From the NCBI GenBank assembly GCA_900540045.1, contig UQEF01000022.1, positions 1 to 34,209 on the forward strand: a DNA stretch of 34,209 bases. The letters are read 5' to 3'. How positions within the stretch are numbered: position 1 is the first letter of the stretch; each line of letters begins with the position of its first letter. Below, in pieces: positions 8,156 to 15,911 of the stretch. This DNA comes from an uncultured Eubacteriales bacterium (lineage in GTDB: Bacteria > Bacillota > Clostridia > Christensenellales > Aristaeellaceae). The notes under the pieces are model-generated. The model made no database searches, had not been told where the DNA came from, and was given only the letters and a program-made list of their open reading frames with translations. A program made the translations under genes and the position numbers.

Positions 8156-8458
8156 ATGGCCTGTGAGCCCACCTGCTGCCATCGGACCAAGGAACGCACC
8201 GAGGCTGAATACAAAAGCCTGGTACATCGCCTCAACCGCATCGAAGGACAGATTCGCGGCATTCGGGGCATGCTGGAAAAGAGCGCCTATTGTCCCGACA
8301 TTCTGGCTCAGGCCGCCGCGGCCAATGCGGCGCTGAATGCCTTCAGCCGCGAGTTGCTGGCACAGCACCTGCGTACCTGCGTAGTACAGGACATTCGTCA
8401 GGGCAAGGACGAAACCATTGACGAGCTGATGGATACCCTGCGCAAGCTGATGCGCTAG
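8156..8458 (+). CDS. csoR: CsoR copper-sensing transcriptional repressor
   Basis: The 100-residue all-helical protein belongs to the DUF156/CsoR family. The three Cu(I) ligands of the family are present: C46 ('SAYCPDIL'), H71 and C75 ('QHLRTCVV', the H-x3-C spacing). The segment 'HRLNRIEGQIRGIRGML' at 24-40 is the diagnostic first helix. Apo-CsoR binds the mirror-image operators upstream; Cu(I) binding releases it and induces csoR-copA. The N-terminus carries an extra C3, C7, C8, H9 cluster whose role is unknown. The start at 8156 was chosen because the in-frame ATG at 8123 lies inside operator 2, next to the predicted transcription start. The ribosome site (GGGGTG) is weak. copA follows after 30 bases. 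Confidence 0.95.
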   Translation: MACEPTCCHRTKERTEAEYKSLVHRLNRIEGQIRGIRGMLEKSAYCPDILAQAAAANAALNAFSRELLAQHLRTCVVQDIRQGKDETIDELMDTLRKLMR

Positions 8459-8488
8459 CCTGCCGCAGTCCAGAAAAGGAGAGAAATC

Positions 8489-10984
8489 ATGAAACAATAT
8501 CAGGTAACCGGCATGAGCTGCGCAGCGTGCAGCGCGCGCGTGGAAAAAGCCGTATCCAAGGTACCGGGCGTAACGGCCTGCTCGGTAAGCCTTCTGACCA
8601 ACAGCATGGGGGTGGAAGGCACCGCCGGTGAACAGGCTGTCATAGCGGCGGTGGAGGCTGCGGGCTATGGCGCAAGCGTGAAAGGTGCGCCCGCCGTCGC
8701 GGCGCCTGCGGCGGACGACCCGCTGGCCGATCATGAAACACCTGCGCTCAAGCGGCGGTTGTACAGCTCGCTGGTGTTTCTGGTGGCGCTGATGTACCTG
8801 TCCATGGGGCACATGATGTGGGGCTGGCCTGCGCCTGCCTTTCTTGCGGAAAATCATGTGGCGATGGGGCTTGCACAGCTGCTGTTGACGGTGATCATCA
8901 TGGTCATCAACCAGCGTTTTTTCATCAGTGGCTTCAAGAGCCTGTGGCACAGAAGCCCCAACATGGATACGCTGGTAGCGCTGGGTTCAACGGCCTCGTT
9001 CGTCTACAGCGTGTATGCCCTGTTTGCCATGACCGGCGCCCAGGCGCGGGGCGACGCCGCGCAGGTGATGGGCTGGATGCACGAATTCTATTTTGAATCC
9101 GCCGCGATGATATTAACGCTCATCACTGTGGGCAAGATGCTGGAGGCCCGCTCCAAGGGCCGCACCACCGACGCGCTCAAGGGGCTGATGAAGCTGGCTC
9201 CTCAAACCGCCACGCTGCTGGTAGACGGTCAGGAGCGTACCGTGCCCATCGGGGACGTCAAGCAGGGGGACCTCTTTGTGGTGCGCCCTGGTGAAAATAT
9301 CCCCGTTGACGGCGTGGTGCTGGAAGGACACAGCGCGGTAAACGAATCCGCTCTCACGGGCGAAAGCATCCCCGTGGATAAAACCGAGGGGGACGCCGTA
9401 TCGGCTGCCACGGTGAATCAGTCCGGATTTTTGCGCTGTCAGGCCACCCGCGTGGGCGAGGACACCACGCTTTCCCAGATCATCCGCATGGTCAGCGACG
9501 CGGCGGCCACCAAGGCGCCTATCGCCAAGGTGGCGGACCGGGTAAGCGGCGTGTTTGTACCGGTGGTGATCGCCATCGCGCTGATCGCGACGGCCGTATG
9601 GCTGGCCACGGGCGCGGACTTTGGATATGCTCTGGCGCGGGGTATTTCAGTGCTGGTCATCAGCTGCCCGTGCGCGCTGGGGCTGGCCACGCCGGTAGCC
9701 ATCATGGTGGGCAACGGCAAGGGCGCCAAAAACGGCATTCTTTTCAAGACCGCCGTATCACTGGAGGAAGCAGGAAAGGTGCGCGTGGTGGCTCTGGATA
9801 AAACCGGCACCATTACCACCGGCCAACCCCGTGTGACCGACGTTCTGCCGGCTCCCGGCGTAACGGATGAACAGTTGATTGCCGCCGCCTATGCCCTGGA
9901 GCAAAAGAGCGAGCATCCCCTGGCCCATGCCGTGGTAGAGCGGGCTCAAAACCTGGGCCTCAAGGCGCAGGAAGTTTCCGACTTTGCCGCGCTGCCCGGT
10001 AACGGCCTGACTGCCATGCTGGACGGCGAGGCGCTTTCCGGCGGCAGCCTGGCCTTTATCTCCGGGCGGACTGAGGTTTCCGGGGACATGCGCGCCCAGG
10101 CTGATCACCTCAGCGGCGAAGGCAAGACCCCGTTGCTGTTCAGCCGGGGAGGGCGGCTGATGGGCATGATTGCTGTGGCCGACGCCATCAAGCCCGAAAG
10201 CCCGCAGGCCGTGCGGGAGCTTCAAAACATGGGCATCCGCGTCGTCATGCTCACCGGCGACAACCAGCGCACCGCCGAAGCCATCGGCCGTCAGGCAGGC
10301 GTGGACCAGGTCATCGCAGGGGTGCTGCCCGACGGCAAGGAGAGCGTGATCCGCTCGCTGCAATCGCAGGGCAAGGTAGCCATGGTGGGCGACGGCATCA
10401 ATGACGCTCCCGCGCTCACCCGCGCGGACATCGGTATCGCCATCGGCGCCGGCACGGACGTGGCCATTGATGCGGCGGATGTCGTGCTCATGAACAGCCA
10501 TCTCACCGATGTGCCCGCCGCCATCCGCCTGAGCCGTGCCACGCTGCGCAACATCCACGAAAACCTGTTCTGGGCCTTTATCTACAATATCATCGGGATC
10601 CCGCTGGCAGCGGGGGTGTTTATTCCCCTGCTGGGATGGCAGCTCAACCCCATGTTCGGGGCCGCGGCCATGAGCCTGTCCAGCTTCTGCGTCGTCTCCA
10701 ACGCGCTGCGCCTGAATCTGTTTGACCCGCACAGCGCGAGGAAGGACCATAAAATCAAATTTGCGAAGGAGCCAAAAACCATGCAGAAAACCCTGAAGAT
10801 CGAAGGTATGATGTGCACCCACTGTTCCGGCCGCGTCAAAAAGGCGCTGGAGGAGCTGCCCGGCGTCGTTTCCGCCGAAGTGAGCCATGAAAGCGGCACC
10901 GCCGTGGTCACCATGAGCGCCCCTGTAGACGATGCCACGCTGAAAAAGGCCGTGGAGGACCAGGGGTATCAGGTGGTCGGCTGA
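8489..10984 (+). CDS. copA: Cu(I)-exporting P1B-type ATPase with N- and C-terminal HMA domains
   Basis: Cu(I)-translocating P-type ATPase of 831 residues, AAAGGAG site upstream. Visible parts: N-terminal heavy-metal domain with GMSCAAC at 8-14, eight membrane helices from about residue 90, actuator TGES at 290-293, membrane metal site CPC at 393-395, phosphorylation DKTGT at 437-441, nucleotide-binding SEHP at 474-477 and hinge GDGINDAP at 634-641. After the last helix ('[12 protein letters not shown]') a linker leads to a second HMA domain with MMCTHC, residues about 765-831, that looks like a complete CopZ chaperone. It pumps Cu(I) out of the cytoplasm and is co-transcribed with csoR. The C-terminal domain is preceded by its own Shine-Dalgarno and ATG (see next entry). 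Confidence 0.97.
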   Translation: MKQYQVTGMSCAACSARVEKAVSKVPGVTACSVSLLTNSMGVEGTAGEQAVIAAVEAAGYGASVKGAPAVAAPAADDPLADHETPALKRRLYSSLVFLVALMYLSMGHMMWGWPAPAFLAENHVAMGLAQLLLTVIIMVINQRFFISGFKSLWHRSPNMDTLVALGSTASFVYSVYALFAMTGAQARGDAAQVMGWMHEFYFESAAMILTLITVGKMLEARSKGRTTDALKGLMKLAPQTATLLVDGQERTVPIGDVKQGDLFVVRPGENIPVDGVVLEGHSAVNESALTGESIPVDKTEGDAVSAATVNQSGFLRCQATRVGEDTTLSQIIRMVSDAAATKAPIAKVADRVSGVFVPVVIAIALIATAVWLATGADFGYALARGISVLVISCPCALGLATPVAIMVGNGKGAKNGILFKTAVSLEEAGKVRVVALDKTGTITTGQPRVTDVLPAPGVTDEQLIAAAYALEQKSEHPLAHAVVERAQNLGLKAQEVSDFAALPGNGLTAMLDGEALSGGSLAFISGRTEVSGDMRAQADHLSGEGKTPLLFSRGGRLMGMIAVADAIKPESPQAVRELQNMGIRVVMLTGDNQRTAEAIGRQAGVDQVIAGVLPDGKESVIRSLQSQGKVAMVGDGINDAPALTRADIGIAIGAGTDVAIDAADVVLMNSHLTDVPAAIRLSRATLRNIHENLFWAFIYNIIGIPLAAGVFIPLLGWQLNPMFGAAAMSLSSFCVVSNALRLNLFDPHSARKDHKIKFAKEPKTMQKTLKIEGMMCTHCSGRVKKALEELPGVVSAEVSHESGTAVVTMSAPVDDATLKKAVEDQGYQVVG
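10766..10984 (+). other. Internal Shine-Dalgarno and in-frame start for a free CopZ-like chaperone
   Basis: Inside copA, AAGGAG (10766-10771) stands nine bases before an in-frame ATG (10781, Met765). Initiation there would yield a 67-residue protein with the GMMCTHC metal site and a full ferredoxin-like HMA length, equal to a normal CopZ. Either copA and copZ fused in frame and kept the old start, or both forms are made. This is inference from sequence. Confidence 0.5.
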
Positions 10985-10998
10985 GCCGTTCGCCGGAC

Positions 10999-11050
10999 AG
11001 CAAGACGCGGCGGGATGCGTAAATGTCCCGCCGCGTCTTGCTGCTTTTTT
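10999..11050 (+). terminator. Strong Rho-independent terminator of csoR-copA
   Basis: A perfect 17-bp stem (10999-11015 with 11026-11042), a 10-base loop, then GC and six T. The T run overlaps the stop codon of the convergent pentapeptide-repeat gene. Confidence 0.95.
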
Positions 11051-11714
11051 ATGAAACGATCTCCACGCCCAGCAGCCCGGCCAGGTCGAGCACCTGCGCC
11101 GCCGTAACCTTCATCCCTCGCAGGTCGGTGAGGGAAACGGTCCACCCGGCGATACGGCAGGTGGTCATGTCCAGGCCCGAAAGCTGCGTGCGCGCCCACT
11201 GCGCACGTTCCAGATCCGAATGATCAAAACGCACCCTGGACAGCCTATTCTCCGACCACAGGCTGTCTCGAAGGCGGCAGTCCGAAAAGACGGCATGGTC
11301 CAGCTTGCACTCCGCAAAGGAGGCGTAATCCAGCATGCAGCCGTCAAAGGCCACGTTCATCAGCGCGCCCCGCATGATTTCCAGCCCCGTCATGCGGCAG
11401 CCTCGCAGGCGTGCCCGCTGAAACGCCGCGTTCGTAAGCCGCGCGTTGCTCCATTCGCACTTATCAAAGACGCAGTCCACGAAGCTGATTCGCTTGAAAT
11501 CGTTATCGCCAAACCGGCAGCGCTCAAACACGCAGCCTCGCACGTCCAGCGTTTTGCCCGAAAAACCGGTCAGCTCCCCGTCCACAAAGCGCAGGTTTTC
11601 CAGGTCCTCGTCTCTGGCCAGCGCCACGGCTGCCGCCTCCGAAAGCGTGGGGCTTTCCATAGGTTGCGTCGCCAGCACAGGTTCCGCCACCCTCCACCCG
11701 TCTTTCATGTGCAT
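11049..11714 (-). CDS. Pentapeptide-repeat protein
   Basis: The 221-residue protein consists, from about residue 38 to 195, of five-residue units with a hydrophobic centre residue (for example 'CVFERCRFGDNDFKRISF', 'CMLDYASFAECKLDHAVF', 'SDLERAQWARTQL'), which is the right-handed quadrilateral beta-helix of the pentapeptide-repeat family. Cysteine often occupies the position before the repeat core. Length is near that of Qnr-type gyrase-protecting proteins (about 215-220), but that function cannot be claimed from the repeats alone. There is no signal peptide, so a cytoplasmic location is expected. The start at 11714 has GGAG upstream; Met3 is an alternative. It is a single-gene unit with its own promoter (11741-11769), divergent from pfk. 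Confidence 0.85.
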   Translation of the reverse strand: MHMKDGWRVAEPVLATQPMESPTLSEAAAVALARDEDLENLRFVDGELTGFSGKTLDVRGCVFERCRFGDNDFKRISFVDCVFDKCEWSNARLTNAAFQRARLRGCRMTGLEIMRGALMNVAFDGCMLDYASFAECKLDHAVFSDCRLRDSLWSENRLSRVRFDHSDLERAQWARTQLSGLDMTTCRIAGWTVSLTDLRGMKVTAAQVLDLAGLLGVEIVS

Positions 11715-11740
11715 GCTCCCACTCCTCTCCCCTTTTGTCC

Positions 11741-11769
11741 ATTATAGGGGGCTGTGTCCTCCGCCGCAA
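11741..11769 (-). promoter_or_regulatory. Promoter of the pentapeptide-repeat gene
   Basis: Minus strand: -35 TTGCGG, 17-base spacer, -10 TATAAT. It is 27 bases upstream of the start codon. Confidence 0.7.
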
Positions 11770-11801
11770 GCCTCCATTGCCCTGATGAGGAAAATCATTC
11801 G

Positions 11802-11830
11802 TTGTCATCCCAGTCCGTGCGTGCTATAAT
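11802..11830 (+). promoter_or_regulatory. Promoter of 6-phosphofructokinase
   Basis: -35 TTGTCA, 17-base spacer, -10 TATAAT, followed by a ~35-base leader and AAGGAGG before the ATG at 11871. Confidence 0.8.
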
Positions 11831-11870
11831 AAATGTTATTAAGAGGTTATTCGATAAGGAGGAACATGCG

Positions 11871-12944
11871 ATGAAGCGCAGAATCGGCATTTTGACCAGC
11901 GGGGGCGACTGCCCCGGCTTGAATGCGGCCATCCGCGGCGTGGCGCGTGCCGCCTATGAGCTTTTTGACGCGGAAATTATCGGTATCCGCAACGGCTATG
12001 GCGGGCTGATCGAGGGTGAATATCAGGAGATGAGCAAAAAGCAGTTCTCCGGTATTCTCACGCTGGGCGGCACCATTCTGGGCACCAGCCGGCAGCCGTT
12101 CCGCAATATGCGGGTGATCGATGAACGCGGCGTGGATAAGGTTGCCGCCATGAAAAAGACCTACAAGGATTTGAAGCTGGACTGTCTGGTTACCCTGGGC
12201 GGGAACGGGACGCACAAAACGGCCAACCTGCTCAGCGAGGAGGGCCTCAACGTCATCGGCCTGCCCAAGACCATTGACAACGATATCTACGGCACCGATT
12301 TCACCTTTGGCTTCCATACGGCGGTGGACATCGCCACGGAGGTCATCGACCGCATTCACACCACAGCCACCAGCCATGGCCGGTGCATGGTGATTGAGCT
12401 GATGGGCAACAAGGCGGGCTGGCTAACGCTGTATGCGGGTCTGGCAGGCGGCGCAGATGTCATCCTGCTGCCGGAGATTCCCTACGATATCAAAAAAGTG
12501 GCCCAGGCTGTGGAGGCCCGCGCCAAGAGCAAGAAGCCCTTCAGCATCATCGCCGTGGCCGAGGGCGCCATGAGCGAGGAAGCAGCCAAAATGAAGAAGA
12601 AGGAGCGCGAGGCCTACCGTGCCACGCTGCCCTATGACTGCATCAGCAAGCGCATCGCCGCACAGCTGAGCGAAATGGTCGGCGTGGAGGCGCGGCATGT
12701 GGTGCCCGGCCACATCCAGCGCGGCGGCAGTCCCAGCGCCTACGACCGTGTGCTCTCCACCCAGTTTGGCGTGCATGCTGCCCAGCTCATCCGGGATGAA
12801 ATCTACGGCGTAACGGTGGCCCTGGACGGCAACGAGATTATTCACAACAAACTCAAGGACATCGCGGGTGTACCCAAGCCCGTGCCCAAGGATGACCATG
12901 TGCTCACCACCGCCCGCAACATGGGAATCTGCATGGGCGACTGA
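11871..12944 (+). CDS. 6-phosphofructokinase (group III / ATP- or PPi-type)
   Basis: The 357-residue phosphofructokinase phosphorylates fructose-6-phosphate to fructose-1,6-bisphosphate in glycolysis. Seen directly: nucleotide loop TSGGDCPGLNAAIRG at 9-23, GGNGT at 110-114 and catalytic PKTIDND at 132-138. In this superfamily the residue after 'GGx' and the residue after P in 'PxTIDND' help predict the phosphoryl donor. Here the first is Gly (ATP-like) and the second Lys (seen in PPi and group III enzymes), so donor choice is ambiguous, with ATP favoured. A 12-residue charged segment 'SEEAAKMKKKER' near 240-250 is also a group III feature. AAGGAGG precedes the start. It is monocistronic, with a terminator after it. 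Confidence 0.93.
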   Translation: MKRRIGILTSGGDCPGLNAAIRGVARAAYELFDAEIIGIRNGYGGLIEGEYQEMSKKQFSGILTLGGTILGTSRQPFRNMRVIDERGVDKVAAMKKTYKDLKLDCLVTLGGNGTHKTANLLSEEGLNVIGLPKTIDNDIYGTDFTFGFHTAVDIATEVIDRIHTTATSHGRCMVIELMGNKAGWLTLYAGLAGGADVILLPEIPYDIKKVAQAVEARAKSKKPFSIIAVAEGAMSEEAAKMKKKEREAYRATLPYDCISKRIAAQLSEMVGVEARHVVPGHIQRGGSPSAYDRVLSTQFGVHAAQLIRDEIYGVTVALDGNEIIHNKLKDIAGVPKPVPKDDHVLTTARNMGICMGD

Positions 12945-12966
12945 TTCCTCCTTTGCGCATCTCCTG

Positions 12967-13006
12967 CGGACATCCTCCGTGCCGACGGCGGATGTCCGTC
13001 TTTTTT
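12967..13006 (+). terminator. Terminator after phosphofructokinase
   Basis: A 9-bp stem CGGACATCC / GGATGTCCG extended by four inner pairs across one mismatch, then TC and six T. Confidence 0.9.
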
Positions 13007-13018
13007 ATGGGGCAGCCC

Positions 13019-13047
13019 TTGCTTTCCCTGTCCAAACAGGGTACAAT
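13019..13047 (+). promoter_or_regulatory. Probable promoter of mgtE
   Basis: -35 TTGCTT, 17-base spacer, -10 TACAAT. Transcription would start near 13054, just before the structured leader. Confidence 0.55.
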
Positions 13048-13066
13048 CTTAGCAGAATATATCGAA

Positions 13067-13180
13067 AGGCAGGTGAGCAGGATGGACGGCTGTGACAGCC
13101 GAGATCGAAGAACCTCAGCCGGTCGAAAGCGGCACCCAGGCGCCGCGGTCCGAAAGCGCGGGCAACCGTTCACCCTGCCT
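13067..13180 (+). ncRNA. Structured 5' leader of mgtE, candidate cis-regulatory RNA
   Basis: A closing stem of about 10 bp (AGGCAGGTGA at 13067-13076 with TCACCCTGCCT at 13170-13180, one bulge) encloses three hairpins: 13088-13100 (GGCTG/CAGCC), 13118-13133 (GCCG/CGGC) and 13143-13161 (CCGCG/CGCGG). The last two share nearly the same loop, GTCGAAAG and GTCCGAAAG. This is a compact four-way junction placed between the promoter and mgtE, where Mg2+-sensing M-boxes often sit, but apart from an AGGTGAG string I do not see the M-box consensus. No intrinsic terminator follows, so control would more likely be at translation. The pairing was found by eye. Confidence 0.5.
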
Positions 13181-13266
13181 CAAGCAGCGTGAACGAGCGC
13201 GGCGGCTTTTGGCTTGCTTTCAACCGGCTCTTCCACAGGGAAATCAGGAAGGAGGAGACGTTCAAA

Positions 13267-14694
13267 ATGGAGCCGAAAATCCCCGTTACGGAAGAAGCCG
13301 CCCTGACCCCCAAGCCGGATTATGCGGCGGAGATTACCCGAATTGTCAAAAGCCCTGCATCCCCCAACGTGATGCGGGAGCGTTTGAAAGACTACCACGA
13401 AAAAGATATCGCCGAGGTTCTGCCCACGCTGACCCCGGCGGAGCGAAAAAAGCTTTACCGTATCCTGGACGCGGACATGCTTGCCAACATTCTGGAGCGT
13501 CTGGAGAACGATGAGGCAGTCGGATTTCTTTCCGAAATGGATCTGAGCAAGGCCGCCCGTACGATTGAAAGCATGGAAACCGACGCGGCGACGGCGATTC
13601 TTTCCGGGCTGGACCGCAAGAAAAAAAGCGACCTTCTCGAATGCATGGACGAGACCTCCAAAAAGGAGCTCGCCCTGATGCAAACCTTTGATGACGGCGA
13701 AATCGGCAGCAAGATGACCACCAACTATGTCTCTGTCCGCGATAACCTGACGGTGAAGCAGGCCATGAGCTCCCTGATTGAACAGGCCGCCGAAAACGAC
13801 AACATCTCCACGCTTTTTGTGCGGGACAGCAACGATGTGTTCTGTGGCGCGATTGACTTGAAGGAGTTGATCATCGCCCGGCCGGAAACCGATTTTCATT
13901 CTCTCATCATGACCTCCTACCCCTATGTGTATGGGCATGAGGACATTGACGACTGTCTGGAGCTGCTCAAGGACTATTCCGAGGACCTCATCCCCGTCCT
14001 GGATAACAACAACCACCTGTTGGGCGTCATTACCTCGCAGAACATGGTGCAGGTCGTGGACGATGAAATGGGTGAAGACTACGCCCGTCTGGCCGGCCTG
14101 ACCGCCGAGGAAGACCTGACCGAACCACTCCGTCAGAGCATGCAAAAGCGCCTTCCGTGGCTGTTTGTGCTGCTGGGATTGGGCCTGCTGGTATCCACTG
14201 TGGTGGGTGCGTTTGAGCAGGTCATGTCCCAGCTGACGCTGATTATGTGCTTCCAGTCCCTCATCCTGGATATGGCGGGCAACGTGGGCACCCAGTCCCT
14301 GGCGGTGACCATACGCGTCTTAATGGATGAGAACCTAACCTTCCGGCAAAAGTTCGGGCTGGTGGTCAAGGAGGTGCGCATCGGCTCTGCCAACGGCCTG
14401 TTGCTGGGGCTGGCATCCTTTGTGCTGATCGGGCTGTACATCTGGCTGTTCCGCAGCCGCGACCTGATGACCGCTTTTGCCGTGTCCGGGTGCATCGGCC
14501 TCTCGCTGCTGGTGGCCATGGCCATTTCCAGCGCTGTGGGTACGTTGATTCCCCTGTTCTTCAAAAAGATCAACATCGACCCCGCTGTGGCCTCCGGGCC
14601 GCTCATCACCACCGTCAACGACCTGGTGGCCGTGGTCACCTATTATGGTCTGAGCTGGCTTCTTCTTCTGCAAATCATGCATCTTGCCGGCTAA
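13267..14694 (+). CDS. mgtE: MgtE magnesium transporter
   Basis: The 475-residue Mg2+ channel/transporter has the standard order: MgtE N-domain (about 30-135, helical repeats such as 'DIAEVLPTLTPAERKKLYRIL'), CBS pair (about 145-268, with the Mg-sensing acidic face), a connecting helix, then five membrane helices from about residue 297. Family signatures are visible: 'DMAGNVGTQS' at 335-344 and 'ASGPLITTVNDLV' near the C-terminus, whose Asp lines the Mg2+ pore. The ATG at 13267 has AAGGAGGAG upstream; the longer frame overlaps the leader RNA. Cytoplasmic Mg2+ closes such channels through the N and CBS domains. Expression is probably controlled by the upstream leader. Confidence 0.97.
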   Translation: MEPKIPVTEEAALTPKPDYAAEITRIVKSPASPNVMRERLKDYHEKDIAEVLPTLTPAERKKLYRILDADMLANILERLENDEAVGFLSEMDLSKAARTIESMETDAATAILSGLDRKKKSDLLECMDETSKKELALMQTFDDGEIGSKMTTNYVSVRDNLTVKQAMSSLIEQAAENDNISTLFVRDSNDVFCGAIDLKELIIARPETDFHSLIMTSYPYVYGHEDIDDCLELLKDYSEDLIPVLDNNNHLLGVITSQNMVQVVDDEMGEDYARLAGLTAEEDLTEPLRQSMQKRLPWLFVLLGLGLLVSTVVGAFEQVMSQLTLIMCFQSLILDMAGNVGTQSLAVTIRVLMDENLTFRQKFGLVVKEVRIGSANGLLLGLASFVLIGLYIWLFRSRDLMTAFAVSGCIGLSLLVAMAISSAVGTLIPLFFKKINIDPAVASGPLITTVNDLVAVVTYYGLSWLLLLQIMHLAG

Positions 14695-14765
14695 GTGATC
14701 TGTACCGGCGTTTGGAAGTGCCGGCGGCAGTAACGCGCCCATCAGTGGCGGCGCACAAAGCATTT

Positions 14766-14795
14766 GGGAGGGAAAGAAACGCTTCTTTCCCTCCC
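14766..14795. terminator. Convergent hairpin between mgtE and bile salt hydrolase
   Basis: A perfect 13-bp stem (GGGAGGGAAAGAA / TTCTTTCCCTCCC) with loop ACGC. Neither side has a good T run, so it may be a weak bidirectional terminator. Confidence 0.5.
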
Positions 14796-14812
14796 GCTGC
14801 TTATATTCCCTC

Positions 14813-15787
14813 TCAATTTGCGTGAGCAATTCCCGGCCCGGTCGCCAGAGCATAGCTTTTGACCTTGTCGCTCTCCAGCTCCTCGCGATGCATGTCCACG
14901 GCGGTGAGCTGGTTATTCTCATAGGTTTTATAGTAGTAGATGCCTTTGCTGGCGTTGATGCAGCAGGAATAGGTGGTGATGTCCCAGCGTTCGTCCGCCC
15001 GTACCGCGCCGCGCGGCATGGCCACCGCGTCCAGCAGGTGGAAAAACTGCGACACGCTGCTGTTTTCCTCGGCATCGCAGACGGAATTGAGCCGCAGGAA
15101 GGCCGCTTTGACAAAGCGGGATGCCGGCGAAAAATCGCCCGGAAGGCCAAGAGTACCGAATCCGCGGCCAAACGGCGTCAGTTTCAGCCCGGCAGCGAAG
15201 CTGTTTTCCGGCTCTCCGGATCGCACCCCCATGTACTGGCGCAGGTTGGTCAGCTGGAAATCAAAGGGCGGGTTGTTGGTGAGCACGCCCACGGGGTTGT
15301 CGTACACGCGCATGCCGCCTTGCATGCATTCCACTACGATGGAGCTTTCCCGGTCTGCGATGTGCCAGTGCAGGGGCGCCAGGGGCATCTGTTCGCTGAA
15401 CGGAATGCTCATGATATGGGTTTGCTCGAGCAAGGCGCGCGCCTCCTCCACGCAGGCGCATTTTCCCAGCACCCACAGCGGGAGCTCAAAGGGGGACACA
15501 TTGGCCTTGTCCTCGCTGAGCTGCGCAGAATAAAAGGCGTTGCCCGGGAAATTCAGTCCCGCGATGCACAGGCCCTTTTCATTCGCTGCCTCCGCATACA
15601 GGGGATAGCCGTCCACAACCGTCGCCATACCGATCATGGCGTAGTGCCGCCTGCATTCGCCCGCCTTGCGAAAGACAATCGGGTATTGTCGCGGCGTGAT
15701 CGCTACCTGCTCGCCAAAGGAATATTCAAGGTCCAGGTTTCGTCCAAAGTAAAAGTCCCCGGTTGTCAGGGCAATGCTGGTGCACAT
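14813..15787 (-). CDS. Choloylglycine hydrolase family protein, probable bile salt hydrolase
   Basis: The 324-residue Ntn hydrolase resembles conjugated bile acid hydrolase of Clostridium perfringens along most of its length. The start MCTS at 15787 has AAGGAG upstream, and removal of Met exposes the nucleophile Cys2. The remaining active-site set of the family is present: R16 and D19 ('FGRNLDLEY'), N79 ('GLNF'), N171 ('VLTNNP') and R224 ('PASRF'). The tail 'KGIYYYKTYENNQLTAVDM' is also family-typical. It would cleave glycine- or taurine-conjugated bile acids in the cytoplasm; penicillin V or acyl-homoserine-lactone acylase activity is the known alternative within the family. There is no signal peptide. 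It is a single gene between mgtE and the decarboxylase operon. No clear promoter was seen. Confidence 0.92.
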   Translation of the reverse strand: MCTSIALTTGDFYFGRNLDLEYSFGEQVAITPRQYPIVFRKAGECRRHYAMIGMATVVDGYPLYAEAANEKGLCIAGLNFPGNAFYSAQLSEDKANVSPFELPLWVLGKCACVEEARALLEQTHIMSIPFSEQMPLAPLHWHIADRESSIVVECMQGGMRVYDNPVGVLTNNPPFDFQLTNLRQYMGVRSGEPENSFAAGLKLTPFGRGFGTLGLPGDFSPASRFVKAAFLRLNSVCDAEENSSVSQFFHLLDAVAMPRGAVRADERWDITTYSCCINASKGIYYYKTYENNQLTAVDMHREELESDKVKSYALATGPGIAHAN

Positions 15788-15864
15788 GGTTTTCTCTCCT
15801 TGCGGCGGCCGTGGTTGTTCGCCGCCTTTTTCAGTATGCTGCGCCGCAGCCGGCGTCATGTATG

Positions 15865-15900
15865 CCGAAAAAACAAACGGGACGGCGCGCAGCCGTCCCG
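15865..15900 (-). terminator. Terminator of the decarboxylase operon
   Basis: Minus strand: 9-bp stem CGGGACGGC / GCCGTCCCG, loop of 5, followed by TTTGTTTTTTC. It starts 11 bases after the oadA stop. Confidence 0.9.
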
Positions 15901-15911
15901 TTGCATGCCGG

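Noticed and set aside
13082..13192. A 36-codon open frame starting ATG inside the mgtE leader
   Set aside because: It has no good spacing from a ribosome site, its bases are tied up in the leader stems, and the encoded peptide has no recognisable feature.
13067..13260. M-box (ykoK) magnesium riboswitch
   Set aside because: Only AGGTGAG matches; the GCTGCTGCCC, GACGCCAATGGGT and AGTGCTAAAGCTC blocks of the M-box are absent. It was kept as an unassigned structured leader instead.
15804..15826. GGCGGC/GCCGCC hairpin followed by TTTTT on the plus strand, like a terminator
   Set aside because: No plus-strand transcript is expected here (mgtE ends over 1 kb upstream with its own hairpin), so it is probably chance in a GC-rich spacer.
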